Shown here piece after piece: positions 53,543 to 63,800 of a stretch of 64,000 nt of DNA. The notes under the pieces are model-generated. The model made no database searches and was not told where the DNA came from. It saw only the letters and a list, made by a program, of their open reading frames with translations. Positions within the stretch are counted from its first letter, which is position 1; every line of letters begins with the position of its first letter. The translations under genes and the position numbers were made by a program. Source of the DNA: Maribacter sp. 1_MG-2023 (lineage in GTDB: Bacteria; Bacteroidota; Bacteroidia; Flavobacteriales; Flavobacteriaceae); the NCBI RefSeq assembly GCF_030547005.1, contig NZ_JAUOPN010000004.1, positions 1 through 64,000 on the forward strand, in the 5' to 3' direction.

Positions 53543-56273
53543 TACTATCTTTTTTCTTTTTTCCGAATAAGCCACCTAAGATGTCTTTTGCCTTTTCTTT
53601 CACAGCTTCCTCTGTTTTAACAGGAGTAGAATCTTTCTTAACAGATGTGGTAGCGGTTGTATCTTTCTTGGTAGATAAGATTCCACCTAAAATGTCATTA
53701 GCATTCGTCTTAGTAGTGCTAGTCTCTTGACTAGTTGAATCGCTAGAAGCCTTATTTCCACTTATTAGCCCCCCAATTAAATCTTTCGCCTTATCAGTAC
53801 CTTTCGCTATAAGCTTTTGCTTTTCAACCTCAATAAGCTTTGTCGTTAATTGCTTTACCCCTGAAGTCATATCAGTAGTAACAGTTGGACTATTATATAA
53901 GCCGCCAATATTAGCGACAACAGGTATCGTCAAATCAGCCAAAGAAGGATCATCAATCTTAGCAATCAAATTTGTAATATCTGAACCTAAATATTTCGCA
54001 GGAACTTGCAAAGTAGCTTTGTAATTCAGTTTCTGATCAAACGAATGGCTACCATCAACATTGATAACAATATCCTTATAATTTAAAGTAAAAGGTTTTA
54101 CAACCACAATACCATCTTTAAAAGATAACGAGGTTTTTAGGTCTTTTAAATTCAGCTGTTTTAAATCGATAAAATTCAAGTTGGAAACTAATGAATTTAG
54201 AACAGGCGCCTCTTCGGTATTCACTTCTTCAGTCATTAAATCAGCGAACATCTCCCCACTCAATGACAATAAATTTGGCATTAAATCGTCGGTTAAATTA
54301 CCTGATAGAGAAATATCTGAGGTTAATTTACCTTTCAACATTTTCGCAATTGGTGCTATAGCTTTAAACAAATCAACAGAAGCAAAAGTTTCTTGAATAC
54401 CAAGTTGATTTAAGTCTAACTTCATATTAAAAGTAGGCGTCTCATTCTTTGTAGACACATCGCCATTAAAGCCGATTTTACCACCATACATACCAGCAGT
54501 CATATTGCTTAAGGTAGCAGTTTCATCTTTTATCTTCAAAACTCCTTTTACATCACTTAATACAATATCATCATACAATACTTTTTTAGCATCCGCATTA
54601 ATGGTTGCATCTAAAAAAGATGGGATTTTAATTTTTTCTTCTTGTACTGCTCCACCAGAAGTGGACTTACTCTCATTTGCAGTTGCAGGAACTTCTGCCT
54701 CAGCAACCATAAAATCGTTTAAAGCAAAAGAATTAGATTTCAGATTAAAATTACCCTCCACCTTTTCATCATTAAACATAAACCCTAATAGATTGTTTAT
54801 AGTACCTGTTGCACCAAAATCAGTGGTACCTGTGGTACCATTTAATTGATTTAAAGTCACTGTCTTTGGGTTAAAGGTTAAACGAGCGGTGTTAAATTTT
54901 ACAGGGTTTGCCAACTCTTCTGAATTGTATTCAAAATTGGTTACACTTAAATCGCCTGTAGTACTTGTTTTTTCATATTGTTCTTTCTCTACAGACTGCA
55001 TATCAAAAGCAGTAGTAATATCTGCCTTCAACAACCCTTTTAAATCATACTCAGCCGGTACGGGGTATGCTTTTGAAATATTCGCCAAGTTCATAGCCCC
55101 ATCTATATGAGCTTTTACCTTAGTGTTACCCATTAGCTCTGTTATGTGCGATGTAAGATTAAACTTATCTTCATCTATCATAAAAGAAGCTTTGTTAACA
55201 TCAACATAAGTATCTTCTACAATACCCGTTTTATTATTCAATTGAATATCAAAGAATATATTACTTACCGCTTTTGGCAAATCAGGATACTTGAATGACG
55301 CATTATCCGATTTAAGATCAACATGAAATTTAGGAATATGTGTTTCGTCAACAATACCGTTAAAATTACCATTGACCGCAAAGTCACCTGTAGTAGTAAC
55401 ATTTTCAATGTCTTTAGAATAGACCTCTGGTATCAGTCCTAAGAAATTTTTAAAATCCGATGAAGGAGTCTTGAATGTCAAATCTATTTCTTGACTGGTC
55501 TCATTTAATTTAATAAAACCATCAAACACTAGTGGCAGCTGATTTATTAACGCCTCATTTTTCAAAAAAGAATATTTGCTCTCATTTAAATCGATACCAA
55601 CAAGTGCATCTAACTTAATCTTGTTTTTGTTCAAGTAATTAACACTATCCATTTCTAAAGAAATAAAAGCATCTGTATGCGTATCTAACTCAGAAGTAGC
55701 CAAAGATAAATCTCCGGTTCCTCTATGTTGAAAATCATCTAATTTAAAGGCTATACCTGTTGAATTATCTGTGTAATAAATTCTAGTATTGGTTATTTCA
55801 TAAGATTGTAGGTCCAAGTTAAATCCATCGGTTGAACTAGATTCTTCATCAGCGGCAGTTGGTTCTGAAGGTTTTGCTATATCATAGTTGGCATTCTCGT
55901 CCTTATCAACAACTACATTAATGAATGCATCATCTAAATTGATATTATTAATTGCAATTGCATCGCCTTCGCTTTTAAACAATTGCATAATACCCATTGT
56001 TAAGTCTAAGTTTTTAGCCTTAAATAAGGTGTCTCCCTCAAAAGGGGCTTTATTTAATAGCACAACATCTTTAAACTCCACTTCTGCGTTCGGAAAACTT
56101 CTGACCAAACTTAAATTAGCTTCAGAAAAATCTAATGTGGCATTAACATTCTGATTGACATTACTTTTTATAATCTCTCCTATTTTAGCTTCTAAGAAGA
56201 AAGGAGCCGCAATTAAAACTATAATAATCAAGACTAGTAATACCCCTACAATTTTTAATATTTTCTTACCCAT
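53535..56273 (-). CDS. AsmA-family inner-membrane protein
   Basis: 912 residues. One N-terminal membrane helix (KILKIVGVLLVLIIIVLIAAPFFLE), then the AsmA domain start (IGEIIKSNVNQNVNATLDFSEANLSLVRSFPNAEVEFKDVVL) and a very long beta-rich region ending near residue 850. The C-terminal part of about 80 residues is Lys/Thr/Ser/Asp-rich and contains three approximate repeats of (K)DILGGL(F/S). Members of this bridge-like family are thought to move phospholipid between membranes. It is the last gene of sppA-yhhQ-asmA. Confidence 0.9.
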   Translation of the reverse strand: MGKKILKIVGVLLVLIIIVLIAAPFFLEAKIGEIIKSNVNQNVNATLDFSEANLSLVRSFPNAEVEFKDVVLLNKAPFEGDTLFKAKNLDLTMGIMQLFKSEGDAIAINNINLDDAFINVVVDKDENANYDIAKPSEPTAADEESSSTDGFNLDLQSYEITNTRIYYTDNSTGIAFKLDDFQHRGTGDLSLATSELDTHTDAFISLEMDSVNYLNKNKIKLDALVGIDLNESKYSFLKNEALINQLPLVFDGFIKLNETSQEIDLTFKTPSSDFKNFLGLIPEVYSKDIENVTTTGDFAVNGNFNGIVDETHIPKFHVDLKSDNASFKYPDLPKAVSNIFFDIQLNNKTGIVEDTYVDVNKASFMIDEDKFNLTSHITELMGNTKVKAHIDGAMNLANISKAYPVPAEYDLKGLLKADITTAFDMQSVEKEQYEKTSTTGDLSVTNFEYNSEELANPVKFNTARLTFNPKTVTLNQLNGTTGTTDFGATGTINNLLGFMFNDEKVEGNFNLKSNSFALNDFMVAEAEVPATANESKSTSGGAVQEEKIKIPSFLDATINADAKKVLYDDIVLSDVKGVLKIKDETATLSNMTAGMYGGKIGFNGDVSTKNETPTFNMKLDLNQLGIQETFASVDLFKAIAPIAKMLKGKLTSDISLSGNLTDDLMPNLLSLSGEMFADLMTEEVNTEEAPVLNSLVSNLNFIDLKQLNLKDLKTSLSFKDGIVVVKPFTLNYKDIVINVDGSHSFDQKLNYKATLQVPAKYLGSDITNLIAKIDDPSLADLTIPVVANIGGLYNSPTVTTDMTSGVKQLTTKLIEVEKQKLIAKGTDKAKDLIGGLISGNKASSDSTSQETSTTKTNANDILGGILSTKKDTTATTSVKKDSTPVKTEEAVKEKAKDILGGLFGKKKKDSTN

Positions 56274-56305
56274 AGTATACTTTTATACTGTATTGTTTAC
56301 TGTTA

Positions 56306-57022
56306 TCAATCTAACACATCTAAATCCAATTCTTCATTTAGCTTTAGATTAAAACGTTTTCTCATAATATATACGAAGAAATAGAGAAAAGGGGTGTCTA
56401 TAAATGCTATAAAAATCTTAAAAATAAATCCGCTTACTACGAGACCGAAAAAAAGCTCCCACGGTAATACTTTGAAGACACATAACAACCCCACAACGGT
56501 AAACGTGTCAAGAAATTGTGATAAGAATGTCGAAAAATTATTACGCAACCATAAATACTTGCCTTTGGTCAATTTTTTCCAGAAATGATAAATAGCCACA
56601 TCTACATACTGCGCTAGCAAATATGCAATCATAGAAGCTAATACAGCTATTGGCGACAGCGCAAAAACTTGCGTAAACGTTTCATCGTTTAAAGGTGATG
56701 AAGGAATTGCTGGCGCAACTTCTGCCAATAATATAATACCCATAGAAAAGAAAGATGCAAAAATACCTGCGGTGACAATCTGGTTAGCCATTTTTCTACC
56801 ATAAATCTCTGATATAAGATCTGTTATTAAAAAAGTTATAGGATAAGGCAAAATACCTACGGATACTTCAAAAAGCGAAACCCCAAAAACGGTGAAATCC
56901 CCGAAGGGATTCCAATAAAAAAATTTTTGAAATATAAGGTTAGAAACCACTAAAGAAGTGATAAACAAAGCCCCTAAATACAGATAAATACGTTGTGCTA
57001 GTTTTCTGTCTTTTAAGGTCAT
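56306..57022 (-). CDS. yhhQ: Queuosine precursor transporter (YhhQ)
   Basis: 238 residues with six or seven hydrophobic helices. Family marks are VGILPYPITFLITDLISEIYGRKMANQIV (about residue 58), YLLAQYVDVAIYHFWKKLT (about 138) and LWLRNNFSTFLSQFLDTFTVV (about 160), typical of YhhQ (PF02592). It takes up the queuosine precursors preQ0/preQ1, which are built into tRNA. Three bases after the sppA stop, in one operon. Confidence 0.93.
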   Translation of the reverse strand: MTLKDRKLAQRIYLYLGALFITSLVVSNLIFQKFFYWNPFGDFTVFGVSLFEVSVGILPYPITFLITDLISEIYGRKMANQIVTAGIFASFFSMGIILLAEVAPAIPSSPLNDETFTQVFALSPIAVLASMIAYLLAQYVDVAIYHFWKKLTKGKYLWLRNNFSTFLSQFLDTFTVVGLLCVFKVLPWELFFGLVVSGFIFKIFIAFIDTPFLYFFVYIMRKRFNLKLNEELDLDVLD

Positions 57023-57025
57023 ATA

Positions 57026-58786
57026 TTACTTAATATCTAATACAAACGGCATTCTAGCCTGTATACCCTTTTGCTCTTTAAAAGATTGCAGTTCCTTTAG
57101 CACTTTATATGCCTCTTCGCCTATTTCTTCTTTTAATAAATTCTCTTTGATTTGAAGACTAGCGCCTTCTAAATCTTCCATAAAACGCTCAAATCCGCTT
57201 TTATATTTCGGAAACTTCTTAATTCCGTACGAGCTTAGAGAAGCTAAATCAGCAGCCGCTTCAATAGCATCATCTAAATTACCTAACTCATCTACCAAAC
57301 CAACTTCTAAAGCTTCGGTACCGCTCCAAACTCTACCCTGCGCTACACTATCTACTTGCGCCATGGTCATATTTCTACCTTCTGATACTCTTTGCAGAAA
57401 TGTTTGGTAGGTTTCTTCTATACTCTCTTGCACTTGATTTTTAAAACTTTCTTGCATTGGCTCAAAAAGTGAATATTTGACGGCATTTTTATTGGTACCT
57501 ACTTGCTCTGCATTAATCCCTATATCACCAGCTAATTCAGTCATGTTCGGTACAGTACCAAATACCCCTATAGAACCAGTTATGGTAGTTGGTTCGGCAA
57601 AAATCTTATCAGCGCCAGCGGCAATGTAATAACCACCAGATGCTGCAACATTACCCATTGACACTATTACAGGCTTCACTTTCTTGGCAAGTGCAACTTC
57701 TCTCCAAATAATATCTGAAGTCAAAGCACTACCGCCTGGCGAATTAACACGCAGAACAATAGCCTTCACCTTATCATCTTCACGCGCTTTAATCAATGCT
57801 TCATTTATAATACCCTGACCAATAACATTCGGACCACCTTCACCATATAAAATTTCACCTTGTGCGAAAACAACGGCAATTTTATCATCACCAAACTTTA
57901 ACTTCTTTTTATTCGAATACTTTACGTAATCACCCAAGGCACTATAGTTAATATCTGCGTTTTTTTTAATCTTTAGTGCATTTGCTAGTTTGCTCTCATA
58001 CTCATCATAAAAAACAACATCATCAATCAAGCCTGATTTTTTTGCATATTTCGGAGTTCTACCTCCTAAAGTATCTGCAATAATATTTAAATCTGACTCA
58101 GAGATAGATCGTGTTTTTGAAATATCTACAATCATAGAATTCCAAAGAGATTGAAGTAAAGAAGTTAATTGGCTTCTATTTGCTTCACTCATGTTATTTT
58201 CAAGATATGGCTCAACAGCACTTTTGTATTTTCCATGACGAATAACCTCCATCTTAATTCCAGATTTCTCTTGCAGTTCTTTATAGTAAAGAACCTCTGT
58301 AGACAAGCCTTTAAAATCTAAAATCCCTACCGGATTTATAAAAATAGAATCTGCCACACTAGCCAAATAATAATCACGTTGCATAAAAATATCTGCGTAT
58401 GCGTAAATAAATTTACCTTCAGCCTTAAAATCTTCTAATGATTTTCTAATAGCTTGTGTTTGTGCCAAACCTGCCATTATAAAGTTGTTATTAATACTGA
58501 TTCCCTTTATACGGTCATCATTTTTCGCTACCTCAATAGCTTGTATTATTTCATCCAATCCTTGCGACTCTTTAAAAATACCTGCAAAGGGGTCTAATTC
58601 ATCACTACCCGTATAATCTGAAATTTGTCTTTTAAATTGCAACTCAAGAATAGAGTTATCTTCAATAGCAACGGTATCTTCACCACTACTGACTAAGCTT
58701 ATAAAAATCAAAAACATAACAAACATGATTCCGAATGCAAACAGAGAACCCAAAATGGAAGCAAGAAAATTTCTTAAAAAATTCAT
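57026..58786 (-). CDS. sppA: Signal peptide peptidase SppA, 67K type
   Basis: 586 residues. One N-terminal membrane anchor (LASILGSLFAFGIMFVMFLIFISLVS), then two S49 domains. The Lys of the catalytic dyad is in RHGKYKSAVEPYLENNMSE (about residue 200) and the Ser in NVAASGGYYIAAGADKIFAEPTTITGSIGVFG (about 380-385), with RVNSPGGSALTSDIIW forming the oxyanion region. It degrades leftover signal peptides in the membrane. First gene of the sppA-yhhQ-asmA unit. Confidence 0.96.
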   Translation of the reverse strand: MNFLRNFLASILGSLFAFGIMFVMFLIFISLVSSGEDTVAIEDNSILELQFKRQISDYTGSDELDPFAGIFKESQGLDEIIQAIEVAKNDDRIKGISINNNFIMAGLAQTQAIRKSLEDFKAEGKFIYAYADIFMQRDYYLASVADSIFINPVGILDFKGLSTEVLYYKELQEKSGIKMEVIRHGKYKSAVEPYLENNMSEANRSQLTSLLQSLWNSMIVDISKTRSISESDLNIIADTLGGRTPKYAKKSGLIDDVVFYDEYESKLANALKIKKNADINYSALGDYVKYSNKKKLKFGDDKIAVVFAQGEILYGEGGPNVIGQGIINEALIKAREDDKVKAIVLRVNSPGGSALTSDIIWREVALAKKVKPVIVSMGNVAASGGYYIAAGADKIFAEPTTITGSIGVFGTVPNMTELAGDIGINAEQVGTNKNAVKYSLFEPMQESFKNQVQESIEETYQTFLQRVSEGRNMTMAQVDSVAQGRVWSGTEALEVGLVDELGNLDDAIEAAADLASLSSYGIKKFPKYKSGFERFMEDLEGASLQIKENLLKEEIGEEAYKVLKELQSFKEQKGIQARMPFVLDIK

Positions 58787-58857
58787 TTAAATCTTTATTA
58801 TAATAGTGAACAAAGATAACTAATGTGGATATGTTTTAGTTATTTTGTTCCAACATT

Positions 58858-60000
58858 ATGGGAGTATACAAAACAGCATTCTTATCTATTGGTAGTAATT
58901 TAGGCAACCGTCAATTGTTATTACAAAAAGCTATTTTCGAAATCGGTAAAGTAGCCGGCGAAATTAGGCAGGTTTCTGCTGTCTACGAAACTCCGTCTTG
59001 GGGTTTTGAAGGTGAAGATTTTTTGAATGCTTGTTTAGAATTACAGACATTGCTTTCCCCAGAAGATCTATTAGCAAAATTATTGGCAATCGAAACCGAT
59101 TTTGGAAGAGAACGGAGCGAAGGAAACAATTACCAAAGCAGAACTTTGGACATTGATATCATTTATTACGAAAAAGATGTAATAAACACCACCAAGTTAA
59201 CTGTACCGCACCCTAAGATGCAAGACAGAAAGTTCATCTTGAAACCACTTGCAGATATTACTCCGCAATTCTATCATCCCATTTTTAATAAAGACACTAG
59301 AAATTTGCTTCAAGAGTGCAAAGATAAAAGCACCATAACAAAACAAATAAAAAGACTTTTCAAAAGCAGGCATACGTTTTTTGCTAGTTTGGAGTATGTT
59401 GCCATTGAAGGAAATATTGGAGCAGGCAAAACAACATTGGCAACTAAAATTTCTGAAGACTTCAATGCAAAATTAATTTTAGAACGTTTTGCCGAGAATC
59501 CGTTTTTACCTAATTTCTATGAAGATCAAGCGAGGTATGCTTTCCCTCTAGAGATGTCTTTTTTAGCAGACCGATATCAGCAATTTACAGAAGATACAAA
59601 TCAACTAGACCTTTTTAAGAGTTTTATGGTAAGTGATTATGATATTTATAAATCGTTGATATTCGCCAAGGTTACCCTACAACAAAATGAATTTGACCTT
59701 TATAGAAAGGTGTTTAACTTTATGTACAAGGAAGTTAAAAAGCCCAAAGTATACGTTTATCTGTATCAAACAACAGAAAGATTACTAGAGCAAATAAAGA
59801 AACGTGGCAGGGACTATGAACAGAATATAGAACTCACCTATCTTGAAAAAATCAACCGTGGTTATTTTGACTTTCTAAGAACATACCCTAAAGAAAATCA
59901 ACTAATTATAGACGTAAGCGAGCTTGATTTTGTGAGTCACAAGAGTGATTATGAAACTGTTTTAGCTAAGATAGAAGACTTTGCCTTAGCCAATACATGA
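58858..60000 (+). CDS. folK-dnk: Fused FolK and deoxynucleoside kinase
   Basis: 380 residues, two enzymes. Residues 1 to about 155 are 6-hydroxymethyl-7,8-dihydropterin pyrophosphokinase: FLSIGSNLGNRQLLLQKA, YETPSWGFEGEDFLNACLEL, LLAIETDFGRERSEGNNYQSRTLDIDIIYY and LTVPHPKMQDRKFILKPL. From about 178, EYVAIEGNIGAGKTTLATKISEDF is the P-loop of a deoxyadenosine/deoxyguanosine kinase, followed by the DRY motif in FLADRYQQF and the lid RGRDYEQNIELTYLEKI. Folate synthesis is thus joined to nucleoside salvage. The fusion is frequent in Flavobacteriaceae. A terminator follows. Confidence 0.95.
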   Translation: MGVYKTAFLSIGSNLGNRQLLLQKAIFEIGKVAGEIRQVSAVYETPSWGFEGEDFLNACLELQTLLSPEDLLAKLLAIETDFGRERSEGNNYQSRTLDIDIIYYEKDVINTTKLTVPHPKMQDRKFILKPLADITPQFYHPIFNKDTRNLLQECKDKSTITKQIKRLFKSRHTFFASLEYVAIEGNIGAGKTTLATKISEDFNAKLILERFAENPFLPNFYEDQARYAFPLEMSFLADRYQQFTEDTNQLDLFKSFMVSDYDIYKSLIFAKVTLQQNEFDLYRKVFNFMYKEVKKPKVYVYLYQTTERLLEQIKKRGRDYEQNIELTYLEKINRGYFDFLRTYPKENQLIIDVSELDFVSHKSDYETVLAKIEDFALANT

Positions 60001-60090
60001 CAATAATAAATCGCATTATTTCTTGCGTAAATGAAAAGAAAATCTTTTATTGTGAAGGCATACGTGCAACTAACTAACTCAAACTATACT

Positions 60091-60121
60091 AAAAAGCCTG
60101 GTCTACGACCAGGCTTTTTTT
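60091..60121. terminator. Bidirectional intrinsic terminator
   Basis: Thirteen-pair stem AAAAAGCCTGGTC/GACCAGGCTTTTT with a TAC loop, between convergent folK-dnk and the RNA methyltransferase gene. Confidence 0.92.
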
Positions 60122-60650
60122 ATGCGTTTAACTTGCTCCAGCAATCCCACACTACAACACCCACGCTAACTGAAATATTCAATGAATGCTTGGTGCCGAA
60201 TTGCGGTATTTCCAAAACCTCATTACTACCAGAAACCACATTTTGGGCAACACCCTTTACCTCGTTTCCAAAAATGAATACCTGCTTTTTGCCTTCAGCA
60301 GGCATATATTCGTTAAGCTGCGTAGCTTTTTCAGCCTGTTCTACAGAAATAATGTGGCAGCCCTCTTTCTTCAATTTTTCAACCAAAACCACCGTATCAT
60401 CAACATGCTCCCAATCGACACTATCGGTTGCACCTAATGCCGTTTTATGAATATCTTTATGAGGCGGTGTAGCGGTAATACCACACAAATATATTTTCTC
60501 AATCAAAAAAGCATCGGCAGTTCTAAAGACAGATCCAATATTATTTAAACTTCTTATATTATCAAGAACAATAATTATGGGAGATTTACCGGCAAGCTTA
60601 TACCCTTCAACATCAATTCTATCTAACTCCTCATTTTTTAATTTTCTCAT
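60120..60650 (-). CDS. SpoU (TrmH) family RNA 2'-O-methyltransferase
   Basis: 176 residues from ATG 60650 (MRKLKNEELDRI), chosen because homologues in this group begin here; an ATG at 60710 adds 20 residues. The SPOUT knot motifs are present: LDNIRSLNNIGSVFRTADAF (motif 1, about 35), the ALGATD segment after HKT, FGNEVKGV (motif 2, about 128) and IPQFGTKHSLNISVSVGVVV (motif 3, about 147). It should methylate a ribose 2'-OH in tRNA or rRNA; which position is not clear. It is divergent from mutS. Confidence 0.93.
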   Translation of the reverse strand: MRKLKNEELDRIDVEGYKLAGKSPIIIVLDNIRSLNNIGSVFRTADAFLIEKIYLCGITATPPHKDIHKTALGATDSVDWEHVDDTVVLVEKLKKEGCHIISVEQAEKATQLNEYMPAEGKKQVFIFGNEVKGVAQNVVSGSNEVLEIPQFGTKHSLNISVSVGVVVWDCWSKLNA

Positions 60651-60776
60651 ACTTAATTGATCAATTTCGTTAGTTTGACTGGTTATAAACTTATCCTCAA
60701 ATATCAACAATGATTAAAATTCAAGAGATTAAACCATACTTTCGTGAAGGTGCAAAATTAATGAGATAAAGATAAA

Positions 60777-63398
60777 GTGGCGGATAAAAGCAAGACAAAA
60801 AAGGTAACCCCTTTAATGAAGCAATATAATACCATCAAGACCAAGTATCCTGATGCATTATTGCTATTTCGAGTAGGCGATTTTTATGAAACTTTTGGTG
60901 AAGATGCAGTAAAGGCTTCACGCATACTAGGTATTATTCTAACCAATAGAAATAATGGTGGCGAGCGAACCGAGTTAGCTGGCTTCCCACATCACTCCCT
61001 AAATACCTATTTACCTAAATTGGTAAAAGCAGGTCAGCGTGTTGCAATATGCGACCAGTTAGAAGATCCAAAACAAACAAAAACTATTGTCAAAAGAGGT
61101 GTGACCGAATTGGTTACCCCAGGTGTGGCAATGAATGACGATATCTTAAACTCTAAGACTAATAATTTTCTATGTGCCGTTCACTTCGGAAGAAAAAAAA
61201 TAGGAATTGCTTTTGTTGATATCTCTACGGGTGAGTTTTTAACATCAGAAGGTAGCCAAGAGCAAATAGACAAATTATTACAGAATTTCTCACCTAATGA
61301 GATTTTAATATCCAAAGCATATAAAAAAGAATTCTTAGAGATATTTGGCAAAAACCATCATTTGTTTTACTTAGAAGACTGGGTTTTTCAAGAAGATTAC
61401 GCTCTAGATAACCTTACATCTCACTTCAATACCAATACGTTAAAAGGTTTTGGTGTAGATCATTTAACCTGTGGTATTATAGCGTCAGGTGTGGTTTTGC
61501 ATTACTTAGGCGAAACACAACACCGCCAATTACAGCATATATCTAAATTACAGCGAATAGCTGAAGATGATTATATATGGATGGATCGCTTCACCATTAA
61601 AAACCTAGAACTTTACCATTCTACCAATGTTAATGCAGTAACACTGTTAGATGTTATTGATAAAACAATCTCACCAATGGGTGGGCGAATGATTAAAAGA
61701 TGGCTTGCCTTACCGCTTAAAAATTTAGAAAAAATTAAAAGGAGGCAACAAATTGTTTCTTTCTTACATGATGAAGAAGTTGTTTTAGAAAAGTTTCAGC
61801 ACCATATTAAACAAATGGGCGATTTAGAACGATTAATTTCTAAGGTCGCTACAGGCAAGGTAAACCCTAAAGAAGTAGTACAACTAAAAAATTCTTTAGA
61901 AGCTTTAATTCCCATTAAGCAATTAGCTACGGCATCTAAAAACGAGTCACTAGCTTTAACAGGAGACCAAATACAATCTTGCGATTTACTACGCGCTAAA
62001 ATAAAAGAGATGCTTAGCGAAGAAGCACCTGTAAATATTTTAAAAGGAAGTACTATCGCTAAAGGATTTTCTAAAGAATTAGACGAACTTAGAGGATTAG
62101 CAACTTCAGGAAAAAACTATCTAAACAAAATGCTAGAAAGGGAAACTGCCGCAACCGGCATAACATCCCTTAAAATAGCCTCTAATAATGTCTTTGGTTA
62201 TTATATAGAAGTTAGAAACACCCATAAAGATAAAGTACCTGAAACATGGACGCGTAAACAAACTTTGGTAAATGCAGAACGCTATATTACCGAAGAACTT
62301 AAAGAATACGAAGCAAAAATTCTAGGAGCAGAAGACCGTATTTCAACTTTAGAGCAACAACTATTTTCTCAATTGGTCGTATGGATGCAAGAGTATATTG
62401 CCCCTGTACAAAACAATGCACACCTTATTGCTCAATTAGATTGTCTTTGTGGTTTTGCACAACTTGCAAAAGAAAATGCATACAACTGCCCTTCTTTAAA
62501 TGATTCTACAGATTTAGAAATAAAAGACGGAAGGCACCCGGTTATTGAAAAACAGCTTCCTTTAGGCGAACAGTATATTGCCAACGATTTACAACTAGAC
62601 AGATCTAATCAACAATTTATAATGATTACCGGTCCGAATATGAGTGGTAAATCAGCATTACTACGACAAACAGCATTAATTGTACTACTTGCACAAATGG
62701 GAAGTTTTGTATCTGCAGAATCAGCTAAAATTGGTGTTGTAGATAAAATATTTACCCGAGTTGGTGCAAGTGACAATATTTCAATGGGCGAATCTACTTT
62801 TATGGTAGAAATGAACGAAACGGCATCGATACTTAATAATCTCTCTGAGCGAAGCCTTGTATTATTAGATGAAATTGGTCGCGGTACAAGTACATATGAT
62901 GGTATATCTATTGCTTGGGCAATTTCTGAATATCTACATGAGCACCCAGCAAGAGCAAAAACAATGTTCGCTACACATTACCATGAGCTCAATGAAATGA
63001 CCAACACCTTTAATCGCATTAAAAACTATAATGTCGCTATAAAAGAGTTAAAGGATACGGTTTTATTTCTACGAAAATTGGTTCCGGGTGGTAGTGAACA
63101 TAGTTTTGGTATTCATGTGGCTAAAATGGCTGGTATGCCTCAACAAGTAATTCAAAAGGCAAATAAAATTTTGAAGAAGTTGGAAAATAAACATGTAAGT
63201 GAAGATGTCGGAGACAAATTAAAAAGTGATTCTGACGAAATGCAATTGAGCTTTTTCAATTTAGACGACCCTTTATTGGACGAAATCAAGGACGAAATCA
63301 CGAATTTAGACATAGATACACTAACTCCGGTAGAAGCTTTAATGAAATTAAATGAGATTAAAAGGCTGTTAACCAAGGGTAAAAAGGCTACTTCATAA
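60777..63398 (+). CDS. mutS: DNA mismatch repair protein MutS
   Basis: 873 residues, starting at GTG 60777. The mismatch-reading Phe-x-Glu is in [20 protein letters not shown] (about 33-40; FYE). Connector, core and clamp domains follow, then the ATPase with Walker [20 protein letters not shown] (about 618), the signature [12 protein letters not shown], Walker [25 protein letters not shown], and the His switch ATHYHEL. The C-terminal dimerisation helix region is present. MutL is not in the window. Confidence 0.97.
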   Translation: MADKSKTKKVTPLMKQYNTIKTKYPDALLLFRVGDFYETFGEDAVKASRILGIILTNRNNGGERTELAGFPHHSLNTYLPKLVKAGQRVAICDQLEDPKQTKTIVKRGVTELVTPGVAMNDDILNSKTNNFLCAVHFGRKKIGIAFVDISTGEFLTSEGSQEQIDKLLQNFSPNEILISKAYKKEFLEIFGKNHHLFYLEDWVFQEDYALDNLTSHFNTNTLKGFGVDHLTCGIIASGVVLHYLGETQHRQLQHISKLQRIAEDDYIWMDRFTIKNLELYHSTNVNAVTLLDVIDKTISPMGGRMIKRWLALPLKNLEKIKRRQQIVSFLHDEEVVLEKFQHHIKQMGDLERLISKVATGKVNPKEVVQLKNSLEALIPIKQLATASKNESLALTGDQIQSCDLLRAKIKEMLSEEAPVNILKGSTIAKGFSKELDELRGLATSGKNYLNKMLERETAATGITSLKIASNNVFGYYIEVRNTHKDKVPETWTRKQTLVNAERYITEELKEYEAKILGAEDRISTLEQQLFSQLVVWMQEYIAPVQNNAHLIAQLDCLCGFAQLAKENAYNCPSLNDSTDLEIKDGRHPVIEKQLPLGEQYIANDLQLDRSNQQFIMITGPNMSGKSALLRQTALIVLLAQMGSFVSAESAKIGVVDKIFTRVGASDNISMGESTFMVEMNETASILNNLSERSLVLLDEIGRGTSTYDGISIAWAISEYLHEHPARAKTMFATHYHELNEMTNTFNRIKNYNVAIKELKDTVLFLRKLVPGGSEHSFGIHVAKMAGMPQQVIQKANKILKKLENKHVSEDVGDKLKSDSDEMQLSFFNLDDPLLDEIKDEITNLDIDTLTPVEALMKLNEIKRLLTKGKKATS

Positions 63399-63426
63399 AT
63401 TTTTTAATTCTTTTGCACTTTTTTAC

Positions 63427-63456
63427 TTTGGTTTTTACAGAATTGTTTTAAATTTG
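63427..63456 (+). promoter_or_regulatory. Promoter of the tRNA-Gly/tRNA-Leu unit
   Basis: TTTG at 63427-63430 and TAAATTTG at 63449-63456, 18 bases apart: an excellent match to the Bacteroidota primary promoter. The TSS should lie near 63463, about 33 bases before tRNA-Gly. Confidence 0.8.
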
Positions 63457-63495
63457 CAGCCGCATCTTTCAAGAGATGCACGTTCTTAAAAATTT

Positions 63496-63567
63496 GCGAA
63501 AGTAGCTCAGGGGTAGAGCATCACCTTGCCAAGGTGGAGGTCGCGGGTTCGAATCCCGTTTTTCGCT
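63496..63567 (+). tRNA. tRNA-Gly (GCC anticodon)
   Basis: Cloverleaf: acceptor GCGAAAG with the 3' strand ending TTTCGC and discriminator T, D-arm AGCTCAGGGGTAGAGC, anticodon stem CACCT with loop TTGCCAA giving GCC, variable loop GAGGT, T-arm GCGGG TTCGAAT CCCGT. CCA is not encoded. The tRNA-Leu gene follows 42 bases on, without an intervening terminator, so both come from one transcript. Confidence 0.97.
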
Positions 63568-63609
63568 CAGAAAATGTTGCCAGTCAACATTTTTTTCAAA
63601 GCCAAGTAT

Positions 63610-63696
63610 GCTCGAGTGGTGGAATTGGTAGACACGCCGGACTTAAAATCCTGTGCTCTTTGGGGCGTGCGGGTTCAAGTCCCGCCTCGAGTACCA
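63610..63696 (+). tRNA. tRNA-Leu (TAA anticodon)
   Basis: Class II tRNA of about 84 nt plus an encoded CCA (63694-63696). Acceptor GCTCGAG pairs with CTCGAGT (terminal G-U), D-arm GTGGAATTGGTAGACAC, anticodon loop CTTAAAA giving TAA, a long variable arm (TGTGCTCTTTGGGGCGT) and T-arm GCGGG TTCAAGT CCCGC. It decodes UUA/UUG. Confidence 0.97.
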
Positions 63697-63697
63697 C

Positions 63698-63739
63698 AAA
63701 ACCCTTGTTAATCTTTAGATTTTCAAGGGTTTTTTATTT
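63698..63739 (+). terminator. Intrinsic terminator after the tRNA unit
   Basis: Stem AAAACCCTTG/CAAGGGTTTT with a 16-base loop that can form a small inner hairpin (AATC/GATT), followed by a T-rich tract. Confidence 0.85.
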
Positions 63740-63800
63740 TATATACTTTTCAAATCGAAGTCTTCAGTTATTCATTAACTTTAGTTATCATTACAAATGC

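Noticed and set aside
60031-60450. 139-codon plus-strand ORF
   Set aside because: Runs through a terminator and antisense to the SpoU methyltransferase gene.
63526-63711. 61-codon ORF across the tRNA genes
   Set aside because: Covers tRNA-Gly and tRNA-Leu; not coding.
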